Shown: piece by piece, positions 8,351 to 16,636 of the stretch
How the letters are laid out: the number at the start of each line of letters is the position of its first letter
How positions within the stretch are numbered: the stretch's first letter is position 1
Assembly: GCF_900111885.1 (NCBI RefSeq)
Contig: NZ_FOKG01000021.1
Span: 1-64,000, forward strand
DNA from: Amycolatopsis marina
Lineage (GTDB): Bacteria > Actinomycetota > Actinomycetes > Mycobacteriales > Pseudonocardiaceae
Direction: 5' to 3'
Length of the DNA stretch: 64,000 nucleotides
The notes under the pieces: model-generated
Database searches by the model: none
Seen by the model: only the letters and a program-made list of their open reading frames with translations
Told to the model about the DNA's origin: nothing
Made by a program: the position numbers and the translations under genes

Positions 8351-8755
8351 TCAGGACATGCCCAGCCTGCGTTCGATGGCGATCTCGATGACCACGCGTT
8401 CCGGATTGGGTTTCGGCGTGCGCTGGTAGCGCCGCGCATAGCGCTGCTCGGCGTCGCGCACCGATTCCGCGTCCTCGCGAACGACCGCTCGACCCTCCAG
8501 AGTGGACCAGCGTCCCCTTTCGACCTGGCTCACCGCGACGACGGCACCGTCCGCTCCCGCGGCGCGCACGTTACGCGCCTTGACGCTGCCCCTGCGGCAG
8601 ATCACCCGTGCGACACCGAAATCCTCGTCCACGGTGACCCCGACGGGCACCACGTGTGGCGATCCGTCGGCACGCAGGGTGGTCAGTGTGCAGAGATGCC
8701 ATTCGCTCCAGAACTCGCGTAGTTCGTCCGTGGCAGTTGGTGCGGTCGTGGTCAT
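8351..8755 (-). CDS. PPOX-class flavin/F420-dependent oxidoreductase
   Basis: A 134-residue split-beta-barrel protein of the pyridoxamine-5'-phosphate-oxidase-like superfamily. The strand pattern LCTLTTLRADGSPHVVPVGVTVDE and the following RRGSVKARNVRA are typical of the small actinobacterial F420- or flavin-binding members. It probably reduces or oxidises an unidentified small molecule with F420 or FMN. It converges on the metallo-hydrolase with a 12-bp gap and has no obvious operon partner. Confidence 0.85.
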   Translation of the reverse strand: MTTTAPTATDELREFWSEWHLCTLTTLRADGSPHVVPVGVTVDEDFGVARVICRRGSVKARNVRAAGADGAVVAVSQVERGRWSTLEGRAVVREDAESVRDAEQRYARRYQRTPKPNPERVVIEIAIERRLGMS

Positions 8756-8800
8756 GCCCGCATTCTGTCAGTGCCCGTCTGACCGGACCCACCCTCCCGG

Positions 8801-9640
8801 TCAGCCGCGCCGGAATCGCCAGGTCTTGCTGTCGAACGCCACGCAGATCCCCGGGGAGAGGACGATCACCCTTAGCGTGCCGTCCCGTTCGTCGTAGTCG
8901 ATCCCCTCGGTCTCGAACTCGCCGCCGCAGCCGCTCTCCAACGGCAACTGTCCGAGAGCGCTGACGCGGCCGGTGACATCGGAACCGTCCAGCGGCCTGT
9001 CGAGATCGACCTGGAGCAACGGTTTCGTCACGCCGAAGAGGTCGCCTGCCGGGTCGTTCGAGGAACACAGCAGCCGGGTCGCCGAGACGAAGTCACAGCC
9101 CTGGACGTCCCGGACGGGGCGATCGAGCCGGACGGCCGAGGCGTACGGGAGATTCGCGCCGGGATCGGTGAACGCGATTCCGGGCATCGGGTGCACCAGC
9201 AGGCGTTCCTTCGTCCCCCACTCGCCCGCGACCAGCCAGCGGCCGCCGGGAGAGACCGCGGCGAAGGAGTTGTTCGAGGCCTCCCACGACTCCAGTGCGT
9301 GGGTGTACTCCGCCCAGGAGCCGTCGGGTGCCTGCACCCGGAAGAGTTTGGGGCCGCGGTCGTCGCGCTGGTACGGCTCGACGTAGTAGCCGTTGCCCGC
9401 CCCCGGATCCCCGACGTGGTTCCAGCCGCGGGAGGCGACGCCCGGCGGGATGGTGCCGACGCCGGTGTAGCGGAACTCGGTGCCGCCCGCGCGCTGGACA
9501 GTCGCGAGCCCCTGGCTCTCGTCCAACGGGCGCGCCCGGTCGGAGCCGATCGGCGTCCACGGGCCGGTCGCGGACGCTCCCACGGGTGTCGCGACCATCA
9601 GCATCGCCGCCAGCGCCACGAGGATCCCGGTTCTCCGCAC
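8801..9640 (-). CDS. Secreted protein of unknown function
   Basis: A 279-residue protein with a clear Sec signal peptide: MRR, a hydrophobic core ILVALAAMLMVATPV, and a probable cleavage after the alanines of GASATG. The mature part is rich in Gly, Asp and Trp and has repeated beta-type segments (FAAVSPGGRWLVAGEW; FVSATRLLCSSND; GIDYDERDGTLRVIVLSPG), suggesting a beta-propeller-like fold. Three or four cysteines could form disulfides. I do not recognise a named family. It is monocistronic and diverges from the csn operon. Confidence 0.75.
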   Translation of the reverse strand: MRRTGILVALAAMLMVATPVGASATGPWTPIGSDRARPLDESQGLATVQRAGGTEFRYTGVGTIPPGVASRGWNHVGDPGAGNGYYVEPYQRDDRGPKLFRVQAPDGSWAEYTHALESWEASNNSFAAVSPGGRWLVAGEWGTKERLLVHPMPGIAFTDPGANLPYASAVRLDRPVRDVQGCDFVSATRLLCSSNDPAGDLFGVTKPLLQVDLDRPLDGSDVTGRVSALGQLPLESGCGGEFETEGIDYDERDGTLRVIVLSPGICVAFDSKTWRFRRG

Positions 9641-9752
9641 TGTTCGCTCCGCTCGTCGCGCCGCTGGATCAGGTCCCTGAGTACCAGCTCCGCCGCTCCT
9701 GGTGGAACCAACTTACGAATGTTCTTCATATTCGATCGGCCCTTGACCGTGT

Positions 9753-9766
9753 GTGGTCTGGACCAC
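9753..9766. promoter_or_regulatory. DasR-responsive (dre-like) operator before the csn operon
   Basis: GTGGTCTGGACCAC has 6-bp arms around TG. The flanked 16-mer TGTGGTCTGGACCACT agrees with the published dre consensus A(C/G)TGGTCTAGACCA(C/G)T at 14 of 16 positions. It lies 56 bp before the csnR start, where it would control the whole operon. DasR is the GntR-type sensor of amino-sugar phosphates in streptomycetes. Binding here is inferred. Confidence 0.75.
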
Positions 9767-9821
9767 TAATCTCCCGAAATCGTCTACAAAGTTTCCTATT
9801 AGCCCTGCGGGGAGGGACGGC

Positions 9822-11021
9822 ATGCGCGACGGAAGCCCTCGGCTGCTGCGGGCCATCAACGACCGCGTCGCCATCGGCGCCCTGCTCCGAGAGGGGCCGC
9901 TGACCAGAGCGGACCTCGGCGACGTGATCGGGTTGTCGAAACCGGCCACCGCTCAGCTGCTGGTCCGGCTCGAGCAGGACGGCTTTCTCGTCCGCGAGGG
10001 GGTCCGTGGCGGTAGCCGTGGCCCGCGCGCCCAACTGTGGGCGGTCAACGGTTCTGTCGCGTATGTGGCGGCCGTGGATCTGACCCCGCACGGCGCGGAC
10101 TTCCTGATCGCCGACGTGACCGGGCGTGCGGTGGGCGAGCAGTGGACCGAGCTGCCGATCGAGGAGGGAACCGATGTCGTCGGTGCCTTCGCCGCCGCGC
10201 TGGACGCCGCTGCCACCAAGGCCGGCATCGAGCTGGGCCGCCTGCGACAGGTGGTGCTCGGGGTGCCGGGGGCACTCGACCCCCGAACGGGCCGCCTGGA
10301 ATCGGCGCCACACCTTCCCGGCTGGTCCGGCTTCGACCTGCGCGCCGAACTGGAGCGGGCGATCGCGCCAGCCGTGACGGTCGAGAACGACGTCAACCTG
10401 GTGGCGCTACGGGAGATGGCCGAAGGAGAGGGTGCCGCGTTACGTGACTTCGTCCTCGTCTGGCTCAGCGAGGGTGTCGGTGGCGCGGTGGTGTTGAACC
10501 GGACCCTGCGCCGCGGTGCCTCGGGCAGCGGCGGGGAGATCGACTGGCTGCGGGTGCCCGACCCCCATGCCAAGGGGACAACGGGGACTCGGTGGGGCGA
10601 TCTCGTCGACTCCCCGGCGATCCTCGCACTGGCGAGGACACACGGAATGTCCGCGAGCACCGGTTGGGCGGCGGTCGGTGCCGCGGTCGAGGCGGGCGAG
10701 GGCGGCAGGGAATTCCTTGCCGACCTCGCCCGTCGTATCGCCGTCGGCGTCGCGAACGTGGTCAGCGTCGTCGACCCCGAGGCGGTACTGCTCTGTGGCG
10801 AGGTGAGCAGGGCGGGCGGGACGGTCCTGGCCGAACTCGTCGCCACCGAACTGCATCGGCTGGTGGTCGCGGCCACGCCGGTCGGGCTCGCCTCGGTTCC
10901 GGGAAACGCCGTGCGAGCCGGTGCCCTGCAGGCGGCGCTCGTCGCGGTGCACGAGGACGTGTTCGGCCTGGCCCCCACGGCCAGTGATGTGCTCCACCGT
11001 TCCCCATCCGTGCACAGCTGA
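9822..11021 (+). CDS. csnR: ROK-family transcriptional repressor, CsnR-like
   Basis: A 399-residue ROK protein with an N-terminal winged helix (LTRADLGDVIGLSKPATAQLLVRLEQDGFLVRE) and a C-terminal ROK sugar-kinase-like domain (GVPGALD, VENDVNLVALREMAEGEGA). It lacks the CxCGxxGC zinc motif seen in many ROK proteins. It leads an operon with the order known for csnR-E-F-G-H-K of Streptomyces, in which CsnR represses chitosan-oligosaccharide uptake and chitosanase genes. ATG 9822 is preceded by GGGGAGGGA; the longer ORF from 9753 would translate the operator. It probably senses a glucosamine oligosaccharide or its phosphate and represses its own operon. Confidence 0.85.
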   Translation: MRDGSPRLLRAINDRVAIGALLREGPLTRADLGDVIGLSKPATAQLLVRLEQDGFLVREGVRGGSRGPRAQLWAVNGSVAYVAAVDLTPHGADFLIADVTGRAVGEQWTELPIEEGTDVVGAFAAALDAAATKAGIELGRLRQVVLGVPGALDPRTGRLESAPHLPGWSGFDLRAELERAIAPAVTVENDVNLVALREMAEGEGAALRDFVLVWLSEGVGGAVVLNRTLRRGASGSGGEIDWLRVPDPHAKGTTGTRWGDLVDSPAILALARTHGMSASTGWAAVGAAVEAGEGGREFLADLARRIAVGVANVVSVVDPEAVLLCGEVSRAGGTVLAELVATELHRLVVAATPVGLASVPGNAVRAGALQAALVAVHEDVFGLAPTASDVLHRSPSVHS

Positions 11022-11034
11022 CACAGGAGGGCCC

Positions 11035-12408
11035 ATGCGCTCCACCATCCGCACCACCAGCATCACGGGTCGCCACCGAGGCAGGGCCCTGGTCTGTGCC
11101 GCGACGGCCACCGTGCTCACCGCCTGTTCCGGGGCGGCAGGCGGGCCGGGGGACACCGGAGTCGCCGCACCGGCACCCGCCGCCGACGCGGAACTGACGC
11201 TCACCGTGTACAGCAAGTTCAGCGCCAGGGAGTACGACGTCGTCACCGGGGCCATGGAGGGGCTCCGGGAGAAGTACCCGAACATCCGCGTCGAGCACGA
11301 GGGCAACCAGGACGACGACAAGCTGGCCGCCTCGATCCGCGGCGGAAACCCGCCGGACGTCGCGATCTCCTTCTTCACCGAGAATCTGGGCGCCTGGTGC
11401 GAGAACGGCAGCTTCCAGGATCTGGGGCCCTACATCGAACGCGACCAGATCGACCTGAACGTCATTCCCGAAGCGGTGCGGAACTACACCGAGTTTCGCG
11501 GTCGCCGTTGCGCGATGCCGATGCTCGCCGATGTCTACGGCTTCTACTACAACACCGAGCAGTTCGCCGATGCCGGAATCACCGTGCCCCCGAAAACCAC
11601 CTCCGAGCTGCTGTCCCATGCGAAGAAGCTGACGAAGTTCAACCCCGACGGCTCCATCGCGGTGGCCGGATTCCTGCCCTCGATGCCGTTCTACAACAAC
11701 CAGGCGCAGATCTGGGCGCCGAGTTTCGGTGCGACCTGGCTGGACGAGCAGGGCCGGTCGAACCTGGCCGCCAGTCCGGAATGGAAGGAGCTGTTCCGCT
11801 TCCAGAAGTCCCTTGTGGACTACTACGGGCACGAGAAGCTGGAGCAGTTCAAGGCGGGACTCGGTGACGAGTTCTCCGCCGACCACGGCTTCCATCGGGG
11901 CAAGATCGCGATGATGTTCGATGGCGAGTACCGCACGGCGTTCCTGGACGAGCAGGCGCCTGACCTGAAGTACGCGACGGTGCCCCCGCCGGTGGCCGAC
12001 AGCCGGCCGGACCGCTACGGCGGTGCCTTCACGACCGGGACCATCGTCGCCATCCCGAAGGGGGCGCCGAACCCGGGCGCTTCCTGGGAGCTGGTCAAAC
12101 ACCTCAGCCTGGACACCGAAACGCTGGTGGAGCTCGCCAACGGACTGAAGAACGTCCCCAGCACCGTTCCCGCGCTGGAGGATCCCCGGCTCGAGGTGGA
12201 CGAGCACTTCCAGCCCTTCCTGGACATGTTCTCCGGCGGCAAGCTGATGGCGAACCCGACCACTTCGATCGGCGACGCGCATCTGAAGGCGGTCAACGAC
12301 TTCGCCGAGCGCTGGCAGGCAGGCGCGGAACCGGACCTGGAGGCCGGGTTGCGCGCGGTGGACGCGCAGATCAACGACGAACTCGAGCACGGGCCCGGCG
12401 GGAACTGA
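11035..12408 (+). CDS. csnE: ABC transporter sugar-binding lipoprotein, CsnE-like
   Basis: A 457-residue extracellular solute-binding protein (family 1). The signal peptide ends in a lipobox VLTAC with Cys31 as the lipid-anchored residue, followed by a Gly/Ala/Pro linker. The mature domain begins LTLTVYSKFSAREYDVV and holds sugar-binding-protein landmarks such as GNPPDVAISFF and YGFYYNTEQFADAGI. It delivers oligosaccharides, probably glucosamine oligomers, to the two permeases. ATG 11035 has ACAGGAGGG at ideal distance. It lies 13 bp after csnR. Confidence 0.88.
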   Translation: MRSTIRTTSITGRHRGRALVCAATATVLTACSGAAGGPGDTGVAAPAPAADAELTLTVYSKFSAREYDVVTGAMEGLREKYPNIRVEHEGNQDDDKLAASIRGGNPPDVAISFFTENLGAWCENGSFQDLGPYIERDQIDLNVIPEAVRNYTEFRGRRCAMPMLADVYGFYYNTEQFADAGITVPPKTTSELLSHAKKLTKFNPDGSIAVAGFLPSMPFYNNQAQIWAPSFGATWLDEQGRSNLAASPEWKELFRFQKSLVDYYGHEKLEQFKAGLGDEFSADHGFHRGKIAMMFDGEYRTAFLDEQAPDLKYATVPPPVADSRPDRYGGAFTTGTIVAIPKGAPNPGASWELVKHLSLDTETLVELANGLKNVPSTVPALEDPRLEVDEHFQPFLDMFSGGKLMANPTTSIGDAHLKAVNDFAERWQAGAEPDLEAGLRAVDAQINDELEHGPGGN

Positions 12409-12413
12409 GCGGG

Positions 12414-13406
12414 ATGACCGCCACCCTCCGAAGGCCGGCGGTCGGCGACGTTGCCGTGTCCAGAGGGGGGACACGGGAACAACGCCGCCGCAGGCACCGG
12501 CTCACCGTGCTCGGTTTCATGGCGCCGGCCCTGGCCGGTTTCCTCATCTTCTTCGGCTATCCGCTGATCGCCACGGTCTACTACTCCTTCACGCACTACG
12601 ACCTCGTCAACGCCCCGGTGTGGGCCGGTTTCGACAACTACGTGCGGATGTTCACCTCCGAGCCGGTGGTGGGTACCGCGGCCTACAACACGCTCTGGCT
12701 GGTGATCGTGCTGACCGTCACCAGGGTCGTGTTCGCGCTCGGGGTGGCCTCGGTGATCGCCAGACTGCGGCAGGGGGTCGGCCTCATCCGGACATTGTGT
12801 TACCTGCCCGCACTGGCTCCACCCGCGGCGGCGACGCTGGCGTTCGTATTCCTGTTCAACCCGGAATTCGGGCCGGTGAACCGATTCCTGCGCGCGGTGG
12901 GTGTCGAAGGTGGGCTCTGGTTCAGCGACCCGGACATGGCCAAACCGGCGCTCACGCTGCTGGTGCTGTGGGGCTCCGGCGAGCTGATGATCATCATCCT
13001 GGCCGCGCTGCTGGACGTTCCGCGGGAGCAGCACGAGGCGGCCGCGCTGGACGGGGCCGGAGCGGTGCGGCGGTTCTGGCACGTCACCGTGCCCTCGATC
13101 TCGCCGGTGCTGCTGTTCGGTGTGGTGAACTCGATCATCTTCGCGCTGCAGTTCTTCACCCAGGCGATCATCGCCGGTTCCGCCGCGGCGGGCTCGTCCG
13201 ACGTCGCGGGCAACACGAAGTACATCGGAGCTCCGCAGAACTCCACGCTCACGTACCCGATGTGGCTCTACGTTCAGGGATTCCGGTACTTCAACATGGG
13301 CTATGCCGCGGCGATGGCCGTGCTGCTGTTCGTCGTGTCGTTCGGGTTCACCGCCCTGCTGGTCCGGCAATTGCGCAGAGCCTCGCACGTCGAGGACGTT
13401 TCATGA
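12414..13406 (+). CDS. csnF: ABC transporter permease, MalF/UgpA type, CsnF-like
   Basis: A 330-residue permease with about six membrane helices; the first is at residues 31-53 (LTVLGFMAPALAGFLIFFGYPLIA). The EAA loop that docks the ATPase is QHEAAALDGAGAVRRFWHV, with the conserved G of the motif present. It is paired with the following permease and the lipoprotein for sugar import. Its start lies 5 bp after csnE. No ATPase gene is in the operon, so it probably borrows a shared MsiK-type ATPase, as is common in actinomycetes. Confidence 0.9.
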   Translation: MTATLRRPAVGDVAVSRGGTREQRRRRHRLTVLGFMAPALAGFLIFFGYPLIATVYYSFTHYDLVNAPVWAGFDNYVRMFTSEPVVGTAAYNTLWLVIVLTVTRVVFALGVASVIARLRQGVGLIRTLCYLPALAPPAAATLAFVFLFNPEFGPVNRFLRAVGVEGGLWFSDPDMAKPALTLLVLWGSGELMIIILAALLDVPREQHEAAALDGAGAVRRFWHVTVPSISPVLLFGVVNSIIFALQFFTQAIIAGSAAAGSSDVAGNTKYIGAPQNSTLTYPMWLYVQGFRYFNMGYAAAMAVLLFVVSFGFTALLVRQLRRASHVEDVS

Positions 13407-14254
13407 GCGTCCAGTCAGGCCGCGGGACACGCTGGGACCGCAGGTTCTCCTGGATCGCGGTGCACAGTCTCGGTCTCGCTCTCGGGCTCGTCTTCACGCT
13501 GCCGCTGGTGTTCGTCGTCCTCACCGCGGTGATGGAGGACGACCAGGCGATGACGTCCAGCCTGTGGCCGGGGGAGTGGCACTTCGAGAACTTCCGCACC
13601 GTCTTCGAACGGGCCCCGCTGCTCGAGTACCTGGGCAACAGCCTGCTGTACTCGACGCTGGCGACCCTGGGCATCCTGCTGTCGGCGGTGCCCGCCGCGT
13701 ACGCACTGGCCAAACTGCGCTGGCGCGGTCAGCACGTGTTCTTCGTGCTGACCGTCGCGGCGATGATGCTGCCGCCTCAGGTCGTCGTGGTACCGCTCTA
13801 CGACCTGTGGGTGCGGCTGGGCCTCACCGGCAGCCTCGCGCCGTTGATCATTCCCTACGTGTTGTTCGACGCGTTCAGTGTGTTCCTGCTGCGTCAGTTC
13901 TTCCTGACCATCCCGAAGGACTACCTCGACGCCGCCCGGATCGACGGCTGCTCCGAACTGCAGGTGATGTTGCGCGTGCTGGTGCCGATGGCGAAGCCGG
14001 GTATCGCCGCGGCGGGCATGTTCTGCTTCCTCTACACCTGGAACGACTACTTCGGACCATTGTTGTTCGTGGGGGAGAACCGGGACAGCTGGCCGCTGTC
14101 GCTCGCGCTGGCCTCGTTCCGGGGTATGCACCATGTGGAGTGGAACCTGACGATGGCGGCCACCGCGCTGGTGATGGCTCCCGTGATCGTCCTTTTCGTA
14201 CTCGCCCAGCGCTCGTTCGTTCGCGGAATCACGTTTACGGGAGTCAAAGGATGA
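13403..14254 (+). CDS. csnG: ABC transporter permease, MalG type, CsnG-like
   Basis: A 283-residue permease with six predicted helices and the EAA loop PKDYLDAARIDGCSELQVML in its usual place. The segment SFRGMHHVEWNLTMAATALVMAP and the C-terminal QRSFVRGITFTGVKG are typical of MalG-like sugar permeases. Its ATG overlaps the csnF stop as ATGA, so translation is coupled. It forms the membrane channel with CsnF. Confidence 0.9.
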   Translation: MSVQSGRGTRWDRRFSWIAVHSLGLALGLVFTLPLVFVVLTAVMEDDQAMTSSLWPGEWHFENFRTVFERAPLLEYLGNSLLYSTLATLGILLSAVPAAYALAKLRWRGQHVFFVLTVAAMMLPPQVVVVPLYDLWVRLGLTGSLAPLIIPYVLFDAFSVFLLRQFFLTIPKDYLDAARIDGCSELQVMLRVLVPMAKPGIAAAGMFCFLYTWNDYFGPLLFVGENRDSWPLSLALASFRGMHHVEWNLTMAATALVMAPVIVLFVLAQRSFVRGITFTGVKG

Positions 14255-15531
14255 GATTGACGGTCGTCGGCGGAGGGTCGACGTACACACCGGAGCTGGT
14301 GGACGGGATCTGCGCGCGCCGATCCACACTGGACGTCGAGGAGCTGGTCCTGGTCGACCCCGACGAGCGCAGGCTGGAGATCGTCGGTGACTTCAGCCGT
14401 CGGCTGCTGGCCCGCGCCGGTCATCCCGCCCTCGTGCACACGACGACCAGTGTGGCCGAGGGCGCCGAGGGCGCGTCCGCCGTCCTGTTGCAACTACGGG
14501 TCGGCGGCCAGCGTGCCCGGCGCAGCGACGAGACGTTCCCGCACGCCTGTGGATGCGTCGGTCAGGAAACCACGGGAGCGGGCGGCCTGGCCAAGGCGCT
14601 GCGGACGGTTCCGGTGGTGCTCGACATCGCCGACCGTGTCCGGGAGGTGGCAGGTCCGGACGCGTGGCTGGTCGACTTCACCAATCCGGTCGGCATCGTG
14701 ACGCGCGCGTTGCTGGAGGCGGGACACCGGGCGGTGGGTCTGTGCAACGTGGCCATCGGATTGCAGCGGCTGAGTGCCCGGTTGCTGGGGGTGGACAGCG
14801 CATCGGTGCGCCTCGACCACGTCGGGCTGAATCACCTGAGCTGGGAGCGCCGGGTACTCGTGGCCGATGCGCACGGGGAGACCGATCGGCTGCCGGAACT
14901 GCTGGCCGCGCACGGGCCGGAACTGGCCGAACACGTCGGCGCCCCATGTGACTGGCTGCGCAGGACGGGGATGTTGCCGTCCTACTACCTGAAGTACTTC
15001 TACGCCCATGACGAGGCGGTCCGGGCGCAACTGACCGAACGGCCCCGTGCCGATGTCGTCAGCGAGGTGGAGGCCGAACTGCTCGCGTGCTACGCCGATC
15101 CGGCCCTGGAACGGACACCGGAGTTACTGGCGAGCAGGGGAGGCGCCTACTACTCGGAGGCCGCGATCGAGCTGGTGCGGGCGCTGATTGGCGCGGGGTC
15201 CGCCGGGGAGCATGTGGTGAACGTGCGTAACGAGGGCACCCTGCCGTTCCTGCCGGACGACGCGGTGATCGAGACGGCGTGCGCTGTGGACTCCTCGGGG
15301 GTCCGGCCGCTCCCGCAGCGGCCGGTCGAGCCGCTGCTGCGCGGACTGATCGCGCAGGTTAGTGCCTACGAACACCTTGCGCTGGACGCCGCGCTGCGCG
15401 GCGGGCGGGACCGGGTGGCCGACGCCCTGCTGGCCCATCCCCTCGTGGGCCAGTACGCCCTGGCCGACCGCCTGGCCGACGACCTGGTCGCGGCGAACCG
15501 TGCGGTGCTGCCGTGGGTGCGAAAGGGATGA
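14251..15531 (+). CDS. csnH: Glycoside hydrolase family 4 enzyme, CsnH-like
   Basis: A 426-residue family 4 glycosidase. These enzymes cleave glycosides by an NAD+- and Mn2+-dependent redox mechanism, often on 6-phospho sugars. The NAD site is TVVGGGSTYTPEL (residues 4-16). GCVGQETTGAGG is at about 103, the metal-binding cysteine segment LCNVAIG at about 165, and VGLNHLSW at about 191. The usual CN(V/I)P sequence reads CNVAIG here. It sits between the permeases and a kinase, as in csn operons, and probably splits imported glucosamine oligomers in the cytoplasm. Its start overlaps the csnG stop (ATGA). Confidence 0.88.
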   Translation: MRLTVVGGGSTYTPELVDGICARRSTLDVEELVLVDPDERRLEIVGDFSRRLLARAGHPALVHTTTSVAEGAEGASAVLLQLRVGGQRARRSDETFPHACGCVGQETTGAGGLAKALRTVPVVLDIADRVREVAGPDAWLVDFTNPVGIVTRALLEAGHRAVGLCNVAIGLQRLSARLLGVDSASVRLDHVGLNHLSWERRVLVADAHGETDRLPELLAAHGPELAEHVGAPCDWLRRTGMLPSYYLKYFYAHDEAVRAQLTERPRADVVSEVEAELLACYADPALERTPELLASRGGAYYSEAAIELVRALIGAGSAGEHVVNVRNEGTLPFLPDDAVIETACAVDSSGVRPLPQRPVEPLLRGLIAQVSAYEHLALDAALRGGRDRVADALLAHPLVGQYALADRLADDLVAANRAVLPWVRKG

Positions 15532-15608
15532 GCGACTGGCACCGGGAACGAGTTGGGTACGGCTCTGAGCGATGTGCAGCCTGCCGGCGAGTGAGGCGAA
15601 AAGCATGA
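15528..15608 (+). CDS. 26-codon coupling mini-ORF that begins as an imperfect copy of the csnK start
   Basis: The ATG overlaps the csnH stop (ATGA), and the TGA stop overlaps the csnK ATG (again ATGA). Its first 20 bases match the first 20 bases of csnK with one change, after which the sequences diverge. The 26-residue peptide (MSDWHRERVGYGSERC at its start) has no recognisable domain. It is either a duplication scar that preserved translational coupling or a real leader-like cistron. Codon bias cannot decide at this length. Confidence 0.5.
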   Translation: MSDWHRERVGYGSERCAACRRVRRKA

Positions 15609-16636
15609 GCGACTGGCACTGGGATGAGGTGATAGTCGCGATCGACGGGGGCAACAGCAAGACCGACGTGGCCGTGGTGAGTGTCCGCGGCGACCTTCTT
15701 GGCCGTGCCAGAGGTCCGGGTGCCTCGCCCCAGACCGTCGGGGTGGACCGCGCTGTCACGGTGTTCGAGGAGCTGGCGGTGCGGGCGCTCGCCGCGGCGG
15801 GGCCGACGTCGTCGTCGCGGCCCTTCGTCCGGCACGTCTCCGCCTACCTTGCCGGGCTCGACCTGCCCTACGAGGAGGAGACCGTGCGGCATGCCCTGCT
15901 CGCCCGCGGCTGGTCGCCTTCGGTGGCGGTCGGCAACGACACGTTCGCTCTGTTGCGGACCGGATCGGCCGACGGCACCGGGGTCGCGCTGGTGTGCGGT
16001 GCGGGGATCAACTGCGTCGGGGTCGGCCGGGACGGCAGGGTCCACCGGTTTCCGGCACTCGGCCGGATCTCCGGGGACTGGGGCGGCGGGCTCGTGCTGG
16101 GTGAGGAGGCACTGTGGTGGGCGGTCAGGGCGGAGGACGGGCGTGGGCCCGCGACAGCCTTGCGATACGAGGTGCCGCGCCAGTTCGGGCTGGACGCGGT
16201 GACCGACGTGGTGTGGGCACTGCACACCGGTGCGCTGGCTCCTGCTGCGCTGCACGAGCTGTGCCCGGTGCTGTTCGCGGTCGCGGCCGGGGGCGACACC
16301 GTGGCCGCGGCGGTGGTGGCCCGGCTGGTGGAGGAGGTCAGCACGATGGTCGGTGTCAGTCTGCGCAGGCTCGCGATGACCGCCGAACCGGCGGCGGTCG
16401 TGCTCGGGGGTGGGGTACTGACCGGTGTCGGGCCGGGAGTCATCGCCGAGATTCGACGACGTTGCGCACGGACGGCTCCGCTGGCCGATGTGCGGGTGGC
16501 GGAGCTCGCGCCGGTGTTCGGCGCCGCGCTGCTCGGACTCGATGCCCTGAACGCGGGAGCGGCAGCGGCGAAGTCGCTGATGTCAGCCGGTCTCGACGAA
16601 GGACTCGGGGTCGGCGACGATGGCCCTGACTGCTGA
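15605..16636 (+). CDS. csnK: BadF/BadG/BcrA/BcrD-type ATPase, probable amino-sugar kinase, CsnK-like
   Basis: A 343-residue ASKHA-fold kinase. The phosphate-1 loop is VIVAIDGGNSKTDVAVV at residues 8-24, the phosphate-2 loop GVALVCGAGINCVGV, then ALGRISGDWGGGLVLGEEALW. The adenosine segment is AAVVLGGGVLTG near the end. Relatives include N-acetylglucosamine kinases, which fits phosphorylation of glucosamine or GlcNAc released by the GH4 enzyme. ATG 15605 is used; the 11 upstream in-frame codons lack a ribosome site. The last 54 bp overlap the convergent xylR gene. Confidence 0.83.
   Translation: MSDWHWDEVIVAIDGGNSKTDVAVVSVRGDLLGRARGPGASPQTVGVDRAVTVFEELAVRALAAAGPTSSSRPFVRHVSAYLAGLDLPYEEETVRHALLARGWSPSVAVGNDTFALLRTGSADGTGVALVCGAGINCVGVGRDGRVHRFPALGRISGDWGGGLVLGEEALWWAVRAEDGRGPATALRYEVPRQFGLDAVTDVVWALHTGALAPAALHELCPVLFAVAAGGDTVAAAVVARLVEEVSTMVGVSLRRLAMTAEPAAVVLGGGVLTGVGPGVIAEIRRRCARTAPLADVRVAELAPVFGAALLGLDALNAGAAAAKSLMSAGLDEGLGVGDDGPDC

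Noticed and set aside
9781..9806. AT-rich segment near the csnR start as a ROK operator
   Set aside because: It resembles half of a CsnR-type site, but the arms are not complementary beyond three bases, so I do not call it.
10762..12474. 570-codon minus-strand open frame
   Set aside because: Shadow of csnR/csnE with Arg/Pro/Gly-rich composition.
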